Positions 7,015 through 15,706 of a stretch of 18,488 nucleotides of DNA are shown here, one piece after another. Numbering within the stretch: the first letter of the stretch is position 1; each line of letters begins with the position of its first letter. The DNA is from Amoeboradix gromovi (lineage: Eukaryota; Sanchytriomycota; Sanchytriomycetes; Sanchytriales; Sanchytriaceae), in assembly GCA_018985225.1 (NCBI GenBank), contig JADGIF010000128.1, forward strand, positions 1-18,488. Reading direction: 5' to 3'. The notes below the pieces were generated by a model. The model did no database searches and had not been told where the DNA came from. It saw only the letters and a list, made by a program, of their open reading frames with translations. A program made the position numbers and the translations under genes.

Positions 7015-9552
7015 ATGCAAATATTTACTTCTCTATTGTTGGCGCAGAGCGATAGCCAAGTGCCAAGTAACATAAATTCCTTAAGCTTGAAAGATTTGCA
7101 AAACCAATTTAAAAAAGTATCCTACCCTCCAGATGACCAGCCGTCAATAAATGGTCTTAGATGTACGATGCCCGGAAACAAAGCATTTACAACCAAACCG
7201 GGATACTTTCAAATGATACAGACTGCACAGCCGGTTGCTTGTACAGCCGGGTTTTGGTGCCCCGGTGATACATCTCAGCCTTTTTACTGTTGTCCAGGGT
7301 TCTACTGTGACACACCTGATACAATATTAATATGCCCTTCAGGTTACTACTGCTCTATGGGCTCTAAGAAACCAGAAAGATGTTGGTTTCTTGCTATCTG
7401 TCCAATAGGTACATCTAAACCTTTTAGAATTGGTATGCTGGGTGTCATTGTCGCCACACTTGTTATCGTGGCAATGTGCTTTAGCATCAAAAGTCGATTA
7501 GATATCCAGCAAGCAGTTCGAAATAGATTGCAAGTTGAAATGATTAAACAAAACAAATTTAAAGAAGTCATTACCGTTCCACAAATAACAAACAACAAAG
7601 CTATTGATATTGAATTTGATAATTTGGAGTATAAACTTCCTGATGGTAGTGTTATAATGCAGAATGTGAGTGGCTTCTTTACAGCAGGTAAAATGAGTGC
7701 CATAATGGGTCCTTCTGGAGCAGGTAAAACGACTTTATTCTCACTGCTAACAGGAAAAGCCAAAAAAAGTAGAGGGTCTATCTTACTGAATGGAAAAAAA
7801 GAAGACTTGTCCAAGTATCAAAAACTAGTGGGGTATGTTCCTCAAGAGGATATAATGCTAAGAGAATTGACGGTAGATAATATATTATCTCACAGTGCTA
7901 ACATGAGACTTCCAAGCTCTCTAAGCAGTGCCCAAAAGCGCAAAAAGGTGGTAGAAACAATTGAATTCCTGGGATTAGGCAATGTAATTAATACTGTAAT
8001 TGGCGATGAGGAGACTAGAGGTATCAGTGGTGGTCAAAGAAAACGGGTTAATATCGGGATGGAGATCGTCAGTGATCCCAGTGTCTTGTTTTTAGACGAA
8101 CCAACAAGTGGCTTAGACAGCTCAACTGCTTTGGAGTTATGCCAGATATTAAGCAAGCTGGCAAAGCAAAACAAAATGACAATAGCTGCTATAATCCATA
8201 GCCCTAGTCCTCAAACTTTTTTTGAATTTCATGACGTGGTTTTGCTAGGCAAGGGTGGAAAGGTAGTATACTTTGGACCTACAAAAGGAGTCTCCCACTA
8301 TTTTAAAGAGCTGGGGTTTGTTAGTCCCAAAGGAATGAACCCAGCAGATTTTGCTATGGATATCATATCTGGAAAATTGCCGTGCTCTTGGGATTCCGAC
8401 TTCAGACCTGCAGATTTGTTTGATTACTGGGTATGTTATCAAAATGGAACACCTATCAACAAGATAAGAAATGATGAAAATGCAATGAAAATGAGAACAA
8501 TGAGAAGAAGAAAGTTACAAAACAAATCAATGATTACTAGAATTGTTAGTTCTTTCTTCTCTATGACTCTTGATTTGTTCGAATGGACTAGTGATGTAAT
8601 TACTGAATTTGTGTCTTCTTTGATAGAAATTGTTCGTATTTTTACTTTTATGAAAGATCCCGTGAGGAGTACTCCAAACTTCTTTGTTGTCTATTTCCTA
8701 TTACTAAAAAGATCTTTTCAGCAGCAATTTAGGAGCAGCAAGAGGTTCATATTTGACAGCATTATTCACTTTGTAGCTGGGCTGATTGTTAGTGTCGCTA
8801 TTCAAGATTTTAAATACTTGGGAAAGCAGCCATCCCAAGTATGTGACATTTCTCCATTTATGTTACGATTGGCATGTAACAATGCGATTGATTTTATAAA
8901 TCAGGCAGGCATGTTGGTTTGTGTTGGAATACTCTTTGCAGGACAGGCAACCAGTGCTCACACATTCGGAAATGAAAAGGTGGTTTACTGGAGGGACACC
9001 AGTGCTGGAATGCATACAGTTCCTTATTTTTTAGCTAAGTTTACATCTGACATTCCCAGAATTGTTATAGCAGGATTTTTTTATACTCTGTCATTGACTG
9101 TATTTTTTGATTACAGGTCTCAATTCTTTAGCTTGATGTTAGTCAACCTGTCGTTGTACTTTGTTGCATTTAATTTTGGTTATATTTTAAGTATTCTATT
9201 TAGCAAAACAAGTGTAGGTTTACTGACAGCTGCTAACGCCCTGTTATGGGGATTCTTGTTTGGCGGCGTAAGTCCAGATCTAACAGATGTCAATGATCCA
9301 ACGAGTGTATATGCACCATTTAAAATAATTTGGCAGTTTTCTGCGCCTCGCTGGGCAGTTGAAGCCTTTTACATTAAGGAAGTGGGAGCCAGAGAATGGG
9401 CTGAAATTACTAACTTATCTATACCTTTTAACCATACGTACGATAGAAACAACTTTGGACTTGATCTTCTGATGATGGTTTTGATCGGATGCATGTGGGC
9501 ATTTTTCTCTTTCTTGGCGTTAAAGTTAACAAACAGAAGAAAGCAAAAATAA
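7015..9552 (+). CDS. ABCG/White-type ABC transporter with Cys-rich N-terminal domain (Adp1-like)
   Basis: The 845-residue half-transporter starts with a Cys-rich, EGF-like non-cytosolic region (about residues 50-130, paired CPG/CC motifs such as GFWCPGDTS and CCPGFYCDT). A transmembrane helix follows (about 138-157). The nucleotide-binding domain has Walker A GPSGAGKTT (232-240), Q-loop VPQED (275-279), signature ISGGQRKR (337-344), Walker B VLFLDEPTSGLD (357-368) and H-loop histidine 395 (IIHS). A six-helix ABC2 membrane domain occupies about 555-840. This order (NBD before TMD with a Cys-rich head) matches yeast Adp1 and plant ABCG24/28-type proteins. The substrate is unknown. All ATPase motifs are intact. 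A clear signal peptide is not seen after the ATG at 7015, and an in-frame stop at 6994 excludes a direct extension, so an upstream exon is possible. Confidence 0.93.
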   Translation: MQIFTSLLLAQSDSQVPSNINSLSLKDLQNQFKKVSYPPDDQPSINGLRCTMPGNKAFTTKPGYFQMIQTAQPVACTAGFWCPGDTSQPFYCCPGFYCDTPDTILICPSGYYCSMGSKKPERCWFLAICPIGTSKPFRIGMLGVIVATLVIVAMCFSIKSRLDIQQAVRNRLQVEMIKQNKFKEVITVPQITNNKAIDIEFDNLEYKLPDGSVIMQNVSGFFTAGKMSAIMGPSGAGKTTLFSLLTGKAKKSRGSILLNGKKEDLSKYQKLVGYVPQEDIMLRELTVDNILSHSANMRLPSSLSSAQKRKKVVETIEFLGLGNVINTVIGDEETRGISGGQRKRVNIGMEIVSDPSVLFLDEPTSGLDSSTALELCQILSKLAKQNKMTIAAIIHSPSPQTFFEFHDVVLLGKGGKVVYFGPTKGVSHYFKELGFVSPKGMNPADFAMDIISGKLPCSWDSDFRPADLFDYWVCYQNGTPINKIRNDENAMKMRTMRRRKLQNKSMITRIVSSFFSMTLDLFEWTSDVITEFVSSLIEIVRIFTFMKDPVRSTPNFFVVYFLLLKRSFQQQFRSSKRFIFDSIIHFVAGLIVSVAIQDFKYLGKQPSQVCDISPFMLRLACNNAIDFINQAGMLVCVGILFAGQATSAHTFGNEKVVYWRDTSAGMHTVPYFLAKFTSDIPRIVIAGFFYTLSLTVFFDYRSQFFSLMLVNLSLYFVAFNFGYILSILFSKTSVGLLTAANALLWGFLFGGVSPDLTDVNDPTSVYAPFKIIWQFSAPRWAVEAFYIKEVGAREWAEITNLSIPFNHTYDRNNFGLDLLMMVLIGCMWAFFSFLALKLTNRRKQK

Positions 9553-9553
9553 A
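9548..9553 (+). terminator. AATAAA overlapping the ABC transporter stop codon
   Basis: The TAA stop at 9550-9552 is embedded in AATAAA. Only 56 bp separate this stop from the next start codon at 9609. Confidence 0.55.
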
Positions 9554-9608
9554 TACTTTTGCTTAAATTTTTCTTATTTCTTTACTCTTCAACCCAAAAC
9601 GCAAGGAA

Positions 9609-11034
9609 ATGTTACTTGATCGCAAGTCTGTGTTATCAAAATATCCATCCTTTACATTTGAGTCACCTTGTAAAATCAACAGCGACTACATAACGCCTTT
9701 AACTACCGAATACTGCCTAATTCGTCAACGGGAAAACATAAATTCTTTAGAAGATGTCCGTGTTGCCGTTATTGGTAACGTAGATGCTGGTAAAAGCAGC
9801 ATTCTTGGAGTATTAACGAAGGGAAAACTAGATGATGGTAGAGGTAAAGCTAGAGAAGTTCTTTTCAAACATAAGCATGAGTTGCTTACAGGACGCACCA
9901 GCTCTGTAGGAATGGAAATTATGGGGTTCGATGAGTATGGGGCACAAATATTAAAAAACAAAATGACTTGGGATGAGGTTGCATGCAGTAGCTCAAAGAT
10001 GATTACTTTTCTTGATTTGGCTGGTCATGAAAAGTATCTAAAAACTACTGTTTATGGATTAAGTAGCTCGCAACCAGATTATGCAATGCTAATGGTGGGC
10101 GCTAATGCAGGAATGATAGGTATGACTAAGGAGCATTTAGGCTTAACGTTACTTCTTAATATTCCTTCGATAATAGTAATAACTAAAATAGATATGGCGC
10201 CCCCTGATATATTAAAGCAGACAATAAATCAGTTACAGAAGATCTTAAAAAGTAGCGGCTGTCGTAAATTACCAATGTTTATACGGACGAATAATGATGT
10301 GATCAAAGTTGCGCTTAATTTTACCGGTAGTGAACGTATATGTCCAGTTTTTATGGTTAGTAATGTAACTGGAGAAGGAATAGATTTATTGAAGCTTTTT
10401 TTAAACATACTGCCATCCACTCAGATTTTACACACTCCGTCTCAGAGTTTCGAGAACACCAGCAGTGTCTCCTATGAAATCACGGAATCGTTTAGCGTTC
10501 CAGGTGTTGGCTGCGTGGTTAGTGGTCATCTATTAACAGGAACGGTCAGCGTTGGTGATATGCTTCTAATTGGACCTGACAAGAATGGCGTATTTATAAA
10601 CACTCAGATTAAAGGGATTCATCGTAAAAGGGTGTCTATTCACACAGCTATGCCAGGTCAAGGCGTATCTTTTGCACTGAAGAAAGTAAAAAGAAATCAG
10701 ATTCGAAAAGGGATGGTAATTGTGAGTAAAGACGTCGATACCAACAAACACGTAACTCGTGAATTTGAAGCCGAAATTTTGGTACTTCATCATTCAACGA
10801 CTATAGCAGTCAACTATCAGACTATGTTACATTCGCGTAAATAACATTAATGTAGGAAATGTGAGACAAACTGTACAAATTGTAGAAATGAGCGCGCCGC
10901 TCATAAGAAATGGAGATAAGAGTGCTGTTAAGATGAGATTTATATCTCACCCAGAGTATCTGAACATCGATATGAAGATATTGTTCAGAGAGGGAAGAAC
11001 TAAGGGTATTGGAAAGATTTTAAGATTATTATAG
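9609..11034 (+). CDS. GTPBP1/GTPBP2-type translational GTPase, two exons
   Basis: The gene is best modelled as exons 9609-10836 and 10856-11034, giving 468 residues. G-domain motifs are G1 GNVDAGKSS (56-64), switch GRTSSVG (95-101), G3 DLAGHEKY (136-143) and G4 TKID (192-195). The EF-Tu-like beta-barrel domains follow (SVPGVGCVVSG, ALKKVKRNQIRKGMV, FEAEILVLHHSTTI). GTPBP1-family proteins are EF1A-like GTPases tied to mRNA turnover and ribosome rescue. Without splicing, the frame stops at 10842 after YQTMLHSRK. Removing 10837-10855 gives YQTMLHSRNVRQTVQIVEM and the conserved ending FISHPEYLNIDMKILFREGR, aligning without a gap to the family C-terminus as I know it. G1 ends in SS where the family usually has ST. 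Confidence 0.92.
10837..10855 (+). other. 19-nt spliceosomal intron (inferred)
   Basis: The segment GTAAATAACATTAATGTAG has a fungal-type GTAAAT donor and TAG acceptor. It contains two in-frame stops and shifts the frame by one. Its removal restores the conserved GTPBP1 C-terminus exactly. Very few eukaryotes have introns this short. Confidence 0.82.
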
Positions 11035-11158
11035 CTTAAGTAAATTATTTTTTATTAGAGTTCATCGTTAAAAGTCCTGATTTCCGAGAAAATCGAGAAT
11101 TTCCACAGAGAAACTAGCAATACTAGATGCTCCGTTACAGTGATCGCTCACGCTTTCA
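11035..11158. other. Spacer after the GTPase gene; GC-richer patch near its right edge
   Basis: No gene is seen. The stretch about 11136-11175 is GC-richer than its surroundings and can form small stems (for example TCACT/AGTGA). It lies just downstream of the zinc-ribbon relic on that relic's strand, where TnpB-family elements keep their right end and guide RNA. Confidence 0.3.
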
Positions 11159-11330
11159 CTACCCCTGAGGCGGGATTGAATAAGGATGCAGATACTTGAT
11201 GTATATGTTCCTTGCTGTCATATGATCTCTATCTATCTTCAAATGACACTTTGTACAAGTTCAAGTTTCTAAATTAGTTTTCTTTACAGTACCACAACTT
11301 GTACATGGCATCGAATTTGTTCCTTGGCGC
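11159..11330 (-). pseudogene. TnpB/Fanzor C-terminal zinc-ribbon relic
   Basis: One minus-strand frame reads SMPCTSCGTVKKTNLET, a TGA stop (11261-11263), then TCTKCHLKIDRDHMTARNIY and a TAG at 11159. The C-x2-CG ... C-x2-C ... DRDxxxARNI layout is the diagnostic zinc ribbon plus final RuvC aspartate region of OrfB/TnpB and its eukaryotic relatives, the Fanzor proteins (RNA-guided nucleases). The internal TGA could come from a CGA arginine codon by one transition. The N-terminal domains are absent, so it is a truncated non-functional remnant. It lies downstream of a TnpA-like fragment on the same strand, the gene order of IS607-type elements. Confidence 0.7.
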
Positions 11331-11360
11331 CATGTAGTCCATGTCCACTTCGAAATGATA

Positions 11361-11489
11361 CTATTTACATGGCATCGAATTTTCGTGTTTGGACCAGCTT
11401 ATCAGTGTTGATGAATGTACGCTGTACCTGTTAGTTATTTCTTTAGAATTGACATATTCAGGATAACATTTATTTATTCCATTTACCAT
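11361..11489 (-). pseudogene. IS607-type TnpA (serine recombinase) helix-turn-helix relic
   Basis: From an ATG at 11489 the frame reads MVNGINKC, then PEYVNSKEITNRYSVHSSTL and ISWSKHENSMPCK before a TAG. The pattern (short strand, SKEI, helix, S..TL..W.. turn, basic end) matches the MerR-like DNA-binding domain that opens IS607-family TnpA recombinases. The catalytic serine recombinase domain is missing. A second, diverged copy of the same 79 bp occurs at 15707-15785. On its own, a MerR/excisionase-type helix-turn-helix of other origin could look similar. The neighbouring TnpB-type zinc ribbon supports the IS607 reading. Confidence 0.6.
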
Positions 11490-11626
11490 TTGCGAAAAGG
11501 AAGAACATCGAGTATTTAAACTATTAGAAAAGTTATAAATTATACAAAAATGCATACAGATTCGCGATAAATGATTTATTCAAGAAAACAATCGAGCTGC
11601 ATTGGCAGACAATTTTAAAATAATTT

Positions 11627-12598
11627 ATGACACAAGCTATTCGTTTGCTGTTCTATATTTTTGTTTTAATTTTTGTTTATCAACTAATAAAAAGCAGTCC
11701 GGAGAAACCTCACGATCTTAACGATGAATTTGCAAACAAACTTGATGGCGAAAAGATATTTCAATCTGGTTCCCTAGAATATTGGATATCAAAAGTGAAT
11801 ATTCCCAACAGATACGCTGGATCTATTGCAAACAAAAACACTAGGAATGTAATTATTCAACAGTTAAAAAACACCGGATTTAAGGTGGAATTAGACAAAT
11901 TCACTGATACTACCCCAGTGGGTCCAATTGAATTTACTAACGTCATTGCAACTAAATTCAAATCAAATAAAAAGTTCAGTACCCAAAAAAAGATAATGCT
12001 TGCAGCCCATTACGATAGTAAATATTTTAAAAATGAAGATTTTTATGGTACTACAGATAGTGCCACTGCTGTTGGATTGCTTTTAAAATTGGCAGAGTAC
12101 TTAAACGTGGACTGTAGCTCCGAATATGAGCTTTACCTAGTTTTTTTTGATGGGGAAGAAGCGTTTGTTGAGTGGAGTGCAACTGATTCTGTCTATGGCG
12201 CCAGGCACCTGGCTGATAAATGGAAAGATATGTTGGTAGACTTTGAATACATGATCTTATTTGATTTACTTGGTGGCAAAGACGCATCTAACGGACATAT
12301 ACGCAGAACTCCATACAGTTATAAACCTGTATTTGAAAAGCTGTTGCAGATCGACCGCAATGATGATAGTTTTGACATCTTTGGCGGATCAACTTACAAA
12401 ACATTTGATGATGATCATAGGCCTTTCATGGAGAAGGGTATGAAAATTGTCCATGTTATTCCACATGAATTTCCTAAAGTATGGCATACAGCAGACGACA
12501 CTATAGAGAATGTAGATATGTCCATAATGCATGGATACGAAAAACTTGTTAAATCCTTTATTACGCAAGAATTACGGATTGAGGCTTGCCTACCCTAA
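11627..12598 (+). CDS. Glutaminyl-peptide cyclotransferase (glutaminyl cyclase), membrane-anchored
   Basis: The 323-residue M28-type zinc enzyme cyclises N-terminal glutamine to pyroglutamate in the secretory pathway. A signal anchor spans about residues 5-22. The core shows AAHYDSKYF (126-134), zinc ligand D144 (GTTDSA), catalytic E177 and ligand E178 (FFDGEEAFVEWS), D213 (LFDLLGG), DDDH (261-264) and zinc ligand H287 in PKVWHTADD. Spacing to human QPCT/QPCTL motifs is as expected and no key residue is missing. Anchoring rather than a cleaved signal would make it Golgi-resident like QPCTL. The stop codon overlaps AATAAA. Confidence 0.92.
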   Translation: MTQAIRLLFYIFVLIFVYQLIKSSPEKPHDLNDEFANKLDGEKIFQSGSLEYWISKVNIPNRYAGSIANKNTRNVIIQQLKNTGFKVELDKFTDTTPVGPIEFTNVIATKFKSNKKFSTQKKIMLAAHYDSKYFKNEDFYGTTDSATAVGLLLKLAEYLNVDCSSEYELYLVFFDGEEAFVEWSATDSVYGARHLADKWKDMLVDFEYMILFDLLGGKDASNGHIRRTPYSYKPVFEKLLQIDRNDDSFDIFGGSTYKTFDDDHRPFMEKGMKIVHVIPHEFPKVWHTADDTIENVDMSIMHGYEKLVKSFITQELRIEACLP

Positions 12599-12602
12599 TA
12601 AA
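12597..12602 (+). terminator. AATAAA overlapping the glutaminyl cyclase stop codon
   Basis: AATAAA shares two bases with the TAA stop. The convergent zinc-finger gene ends 28 bp further on. Confidence 0.55.
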
Positions 12603-12625
12603 CCAGATTTGTGAAAAACTTTCCA

Positions 12626-12631
12626 TTTATT
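12626..12631 (-). terminator. AATAAA overlapping the zinc-finger gene stop codon
   Basis: Minus-strand AATAAA contains the TAA stop at 12629-12627, mirroring the arrangement of the opposing gene. Confidence 0.5.
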
Positions 12632-12935
12632 TACTTCTAATCGCAGTTAAAATATGTCTTATTGTGTGATCTACAGCTATCTTGAAATCGTCTTGACTGT
12701 TACTACTAATTTGGTCCAAGAATGGCTGGCATTTCAGCAAATGCTTTCTAAAATTATCAGGTCTCGTCCTGAACTTCAATACTCTTTGACAGTAAGGACA
12801 TGGATCTTTTGCTGTATGGACACCTCTCAGATGTTTATAGAGTGACTCTCGAGTTTTGAATGGCTTATCACAAACTTGGCAATTGTGGGCTATGATAGGA
12901 TTTAATAATAAGTTGATATGCATGATTATGTACAT
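12627..12935 (-). CDS. Small zinc-finger protein (C2H2 plus C2HC)
   Basis: About 102 residues from the ATG at 12935. Two adjacent fingers are visible: CQVCDKPFKTRESLYKHLRG with the VH that follows (C-x2-C-x12-H-x4-H) and CPYCQRVLKFRT...FRKHLLKC (C-x2-C-x15-H-x3-C). A helical tail (DDFKIAVDHTIRHILTAIRS) ends the protein. DNA or RNA binding is likely, but no specific family is recognised. The start is uncertain. The frame is open up to an ATG at 13049, ATGs at 12935 and 12923 are closer to the fingers, and a TCATAG just before the first finger could be a splice acceptor. Confidence 0.65.
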   Translation of the reverse strand: MYIIMHINLLLNPIIAHNCQVCDKPFKTRESLYKHLRGVHTAKDPCPYCQRVLKFRTRPDNFRKHLLKCQPFLDQISSNSQDDFKIAVDHTIRHILTAIRSK

Positions 12936-13049
12936 TAAAGGATAGATCTGAGCGTTATAAACAGTAAAATACATCATCTGACAAGATAACGACGTGTAGC
13001 GCGTTAGTGTAAAAAATATTTGAACAGAGTCTGATTCGTGGGATAACAC

Positions 13050-13555
13050 GATACGGAGTTAAGAAACTGCTTATTTGCCACAATTAAGCACGCATGATTT
13101 AGGATATCTAGTCAAGAGTGATAAATTTCCTGAAAAGTCTGACGATACGAATGAGCATCAATTACGTCTCACAGAGTCGTACCAGAACTATTTTGGGAGT
13201 CAAAATCACTAGTTAAGGTGTAAGCGGGACCAACTTAAAAACCAGAAAACATCTCAAAAGTGAAAACTTGATTAGTCATTTGGATAGAGGATAAAACCAG
13301 GAGTGTCTATATGGGCAATTAAACCAAAACTTCATATACGGAACATGAGAGTATTGAAGATGGGTCCACAGGATCGTCAGAGACCTGCATCAATGAACTT
13401 TTGCTGCCACATAATCACCATTTTCAGTTATCCTTAAGCATCTTCAGACCTCCACTTATTGATATGATATCTATCTATATCATGAAACCTATAGAGGGAT
13501 GTCCAAAATCTAAGATAGCAGCTCTAGAACTGAGGAAGTACGCAACTGTCACGAC
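13050..13555. other. Spacer without a supported gene
   Basis: No gene is seen. The last 150 bp contain open plus-strand pieces (for example MISIYIMKPIEGCPKSKIAA from about 13461) that may belong to the broken gene that follows. Confidence 0.35.
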
Positions 13556-14697
13556 GAGAGCTCACTCTCCAAGCTATTTAGCGACATGCTCGAATTGAAA
13601 GACACGGGATACTCTGCCCAGTTCGTATAGCCAGAAAACATAAAGAGTGTCGAAGAGGTGTGTGAAATATCCGAGGACAACGGAATACTTACTATCAACG
13701 AGGAATTGTTCTCGAGAAACATAAAGGGCTGCCTGATTAAGATCATGAAACCAAAGACTGTTGCCCTGCTAAAAGACGGGATGTGGAGAAAGCATTTACA
13801 AAAAAATTCTTGAATGAATCGAATTGCACCAACTTCCTTGGATTCGTCAAAGTACAAATGAAGGGGTACAGTTCAGAGAAGCATCTAGCGAAATACACTT
13901 CCATTGTCAACGCAAACGGGGTGGGAAAGTATCGGCTGCTTGACGCTAAATGGTGCCATGGCAGAGCAGCTTATATCGGACATGATGGCGTTTTGCTACT
14001 AAATCTCTGGTGACAGAAAGACCTTGATGTGCGGGTATGCCTCAGAGCCGACATTGTAATATGCAGCCGGTATGTTCATATTTGGCAAAGACTAAAGACT
14101 GAAGCTCTTCATGCTATCAGATACCTGTCCAGCACTGGATTCTGCTACCAGTGCTCCTGGGCAGTGGGTCATTCACAGCCCTGTTGATACAGCTCAAGTT
14201 CTATGCTCCAAACACAAAGGACAAGGTTGATGAGCATCTGCTGAAATGCAATCCGTGGTACAGCAAGATCATAAAGGATCGCGAAGAGATAAACATGCCG
14301 TACATATCGATCTACATCCAGCTGGGGGCAGGAAAGTCTAGTGGGGTGTATGTCAAGAAATACTGGGAGTATATGAATAGGGCACCGACATCCAAGAGCG
14401 ATGGTGCAGCAGAGAGATTTGCAGAGACAGAAAAAGATAGAGGCGCAAGCCAACAGATACCAGAGCTTCATAGTGTGCATTGGGAGCGGAGGGCTGCTAC
14501 CCGAAAATGAGCTCAGTGCGGAGGAGAAGAACATAATCGAGAATCTGAGCAACGATATCATCACATCGATACATCCAGAGGGGTTACAGCCATACAGATA
14601 TCTCACGCGCATCATCTATCCGGACTTGGAACCAAGGCCGAAGCACACGAGCGAGCAATCAGGGCCTGTCAAAAGGGTCAAAATCAATAAACACTGA
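13556..14697 (+). pseudogene. Broken gene of unknown family in a GC-richer island
   Basis: At least five coding-like stretches lie in order on the plus strand in shifting frames: 13556-13813 (with a TAG at 13628), 13783-14013, 14012-14095 (TAA at 14057), about 14103-14510 and 14401-14697. Recognisable text includes FTALLIQLKFYAPNTKDKVD, PYISIYIQLGAGKSS and RYQSFIVCIGSGGLLPENEL, and the last piece ends KINKH before TGA with an AATAAA inside. Base composition is visibly richer in G and C than the neighbouring genes, and CTG, ATC and ACA codons are frequent, so the origin or age differs. The LLIQLKFY stretch has the look of a nuclease-fold core strand, but I do not recognise the family. Multiple frameshifts and stops make a working product unlikely. 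Confidence 0.6.
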
Positions 14698-15099
14698 GTG
14701 TCTATTATCAGCGCATTTCCTTGTTGTTACACTTTCCAGTGGCGACTTTTCCTACTTATATCCAACAAATGACATTACATATGTTGGTATGAAGCCAGAG
14801 CGGCATAGAGAAGAGTGCAGCAGAGAAGAAAGTCGAATCGATGTATTTCGTATTCCAGACATTCTAGAGAGAGTTCCCAACGCTCAATAATGCACTGAAG
14901 CATGCCTTTAAAAGACCATAGTATGGCACAGTGCAGAATCATACTGCATATATTATAGTGACATGGCATCTAAATGCCAGCACTACAGTTTGTCTGCTAT
15001 GGTAAATAAAAATGTTCTACTGATATATTTTGTCGACTTGATTCAGTTGCATGTTCTTGCACAAAAGCAACATACAAGCGACGGATTGGTTACATATTC
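14698..15099. other. Spacer without a supported gene
   Basis: Nothing convincing is seen apart from a small hairpin (TGGCAT/ATGCCA, 14964-14979). Its right part might be the degraded 3' continuation of the rRNA fragment that follows, but no conserved block is readable. Confidence 0.3.
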
Positions 15100-15215
15100 T
15101 TATGCACTAGCACTAGCTGACCAGCTAACAGCACACACCAGAGGTTCTAATCAACAGTTCCTCTCGTACTAGTTTGAATTACTGTGCGGATGACTTCCTA
15201 TCAGTATCGTAAGGT
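15100..15215 (-). rRNA. Degenerate large-subunit rRNA fragment with sarcin-ricin loop
   Basis: Read on the minus strand, 15170-15157 is AGTACGAGAGGAAC, the universally conserved sarcin-ricin loop of domain VI. The preceding stretch aligns with the eukaryotic 28S context (TTACxxTACTGAT, then GTAATTcaAAC before the loop). After the loop a TAGCTGGTCAGCTA stem falls where helix 97 is expected. Farther upstream, the normally invariant GAGCTGGGTTTAGACCGTCGTGAGACAG block is not recognisable. The piece is therefore a short diverged fragment, not a working rRNA gene. An organellar source is not excluded. Confidence 0.62.
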
Positions 15216-15706
15216 GGATCTATACATGTAGTTTGGATTTATCCTTAATTCAGTCCAGTTCTGAGGTTGGTGAGCTCAGATTAATTCAGGTCTGTTAACT
15301 TAATCAACAAAATTTGTAGTATTTGGGTAGTAAAGTGCGGAAATCTATATTTCCGAAATCATTGTTGCAGATCAAGACGATTTGTTTATTTTATACAAGA
15401 GAGAAGCTAGTTTGGTTTGCTTTAGAATAAACCAATTTATTTTGGATGCCGTGCTTTAGTCGAATTGCCCTAATAGTCAGATTAATCTCAACTTACATGT
15501 CTGTGTAGGCCATCTCAATAACCGATTGAGCAATAAGCTGCATACTTATTGTTAAATTCCTTTTTTGTTTTTACTAGCACATTCATCCCATAACAAGCAT
15601 TCTAGCAAAGACGTATAGAAGTCTCAGAGAAGAGGTATGTATTGCGTTTCTTGAATAAACTGTGCAGATATCTCTTATAGGCATTGGAAGACATCAAATT
15701 ATTCCC
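15216..15706. other. Spacer, possible degraded continuation of flanking relics
   Basis: No complete gene is seen. Downstream of the second TnpA relic on the minus strand (15690-15600) the frame stays partly open, but the recombinase catalytic motifs cannot be read. Confidence 0.3.

Noticed and set aside
7347-7814. 155-codon minus frame inside the ABC transporter
   Set aside because: It is antisense to the Cys-rich head and Walker A of an intact transporter and has no independent support.
13226-13252. Weak resemblance to the MITE terminus (gcgggaccaacttaaaaacc)
   Set aside because: There are several mismatches and gaps, with no partner terminus or target duplication nearby.
14169-14615. Long open frame on the minus strand opposite the broken gene
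   Set aside because: It has no recognisable motif. The plus strand carries the coherent blocks and an end with AATAAA, so this is a shadow frame.
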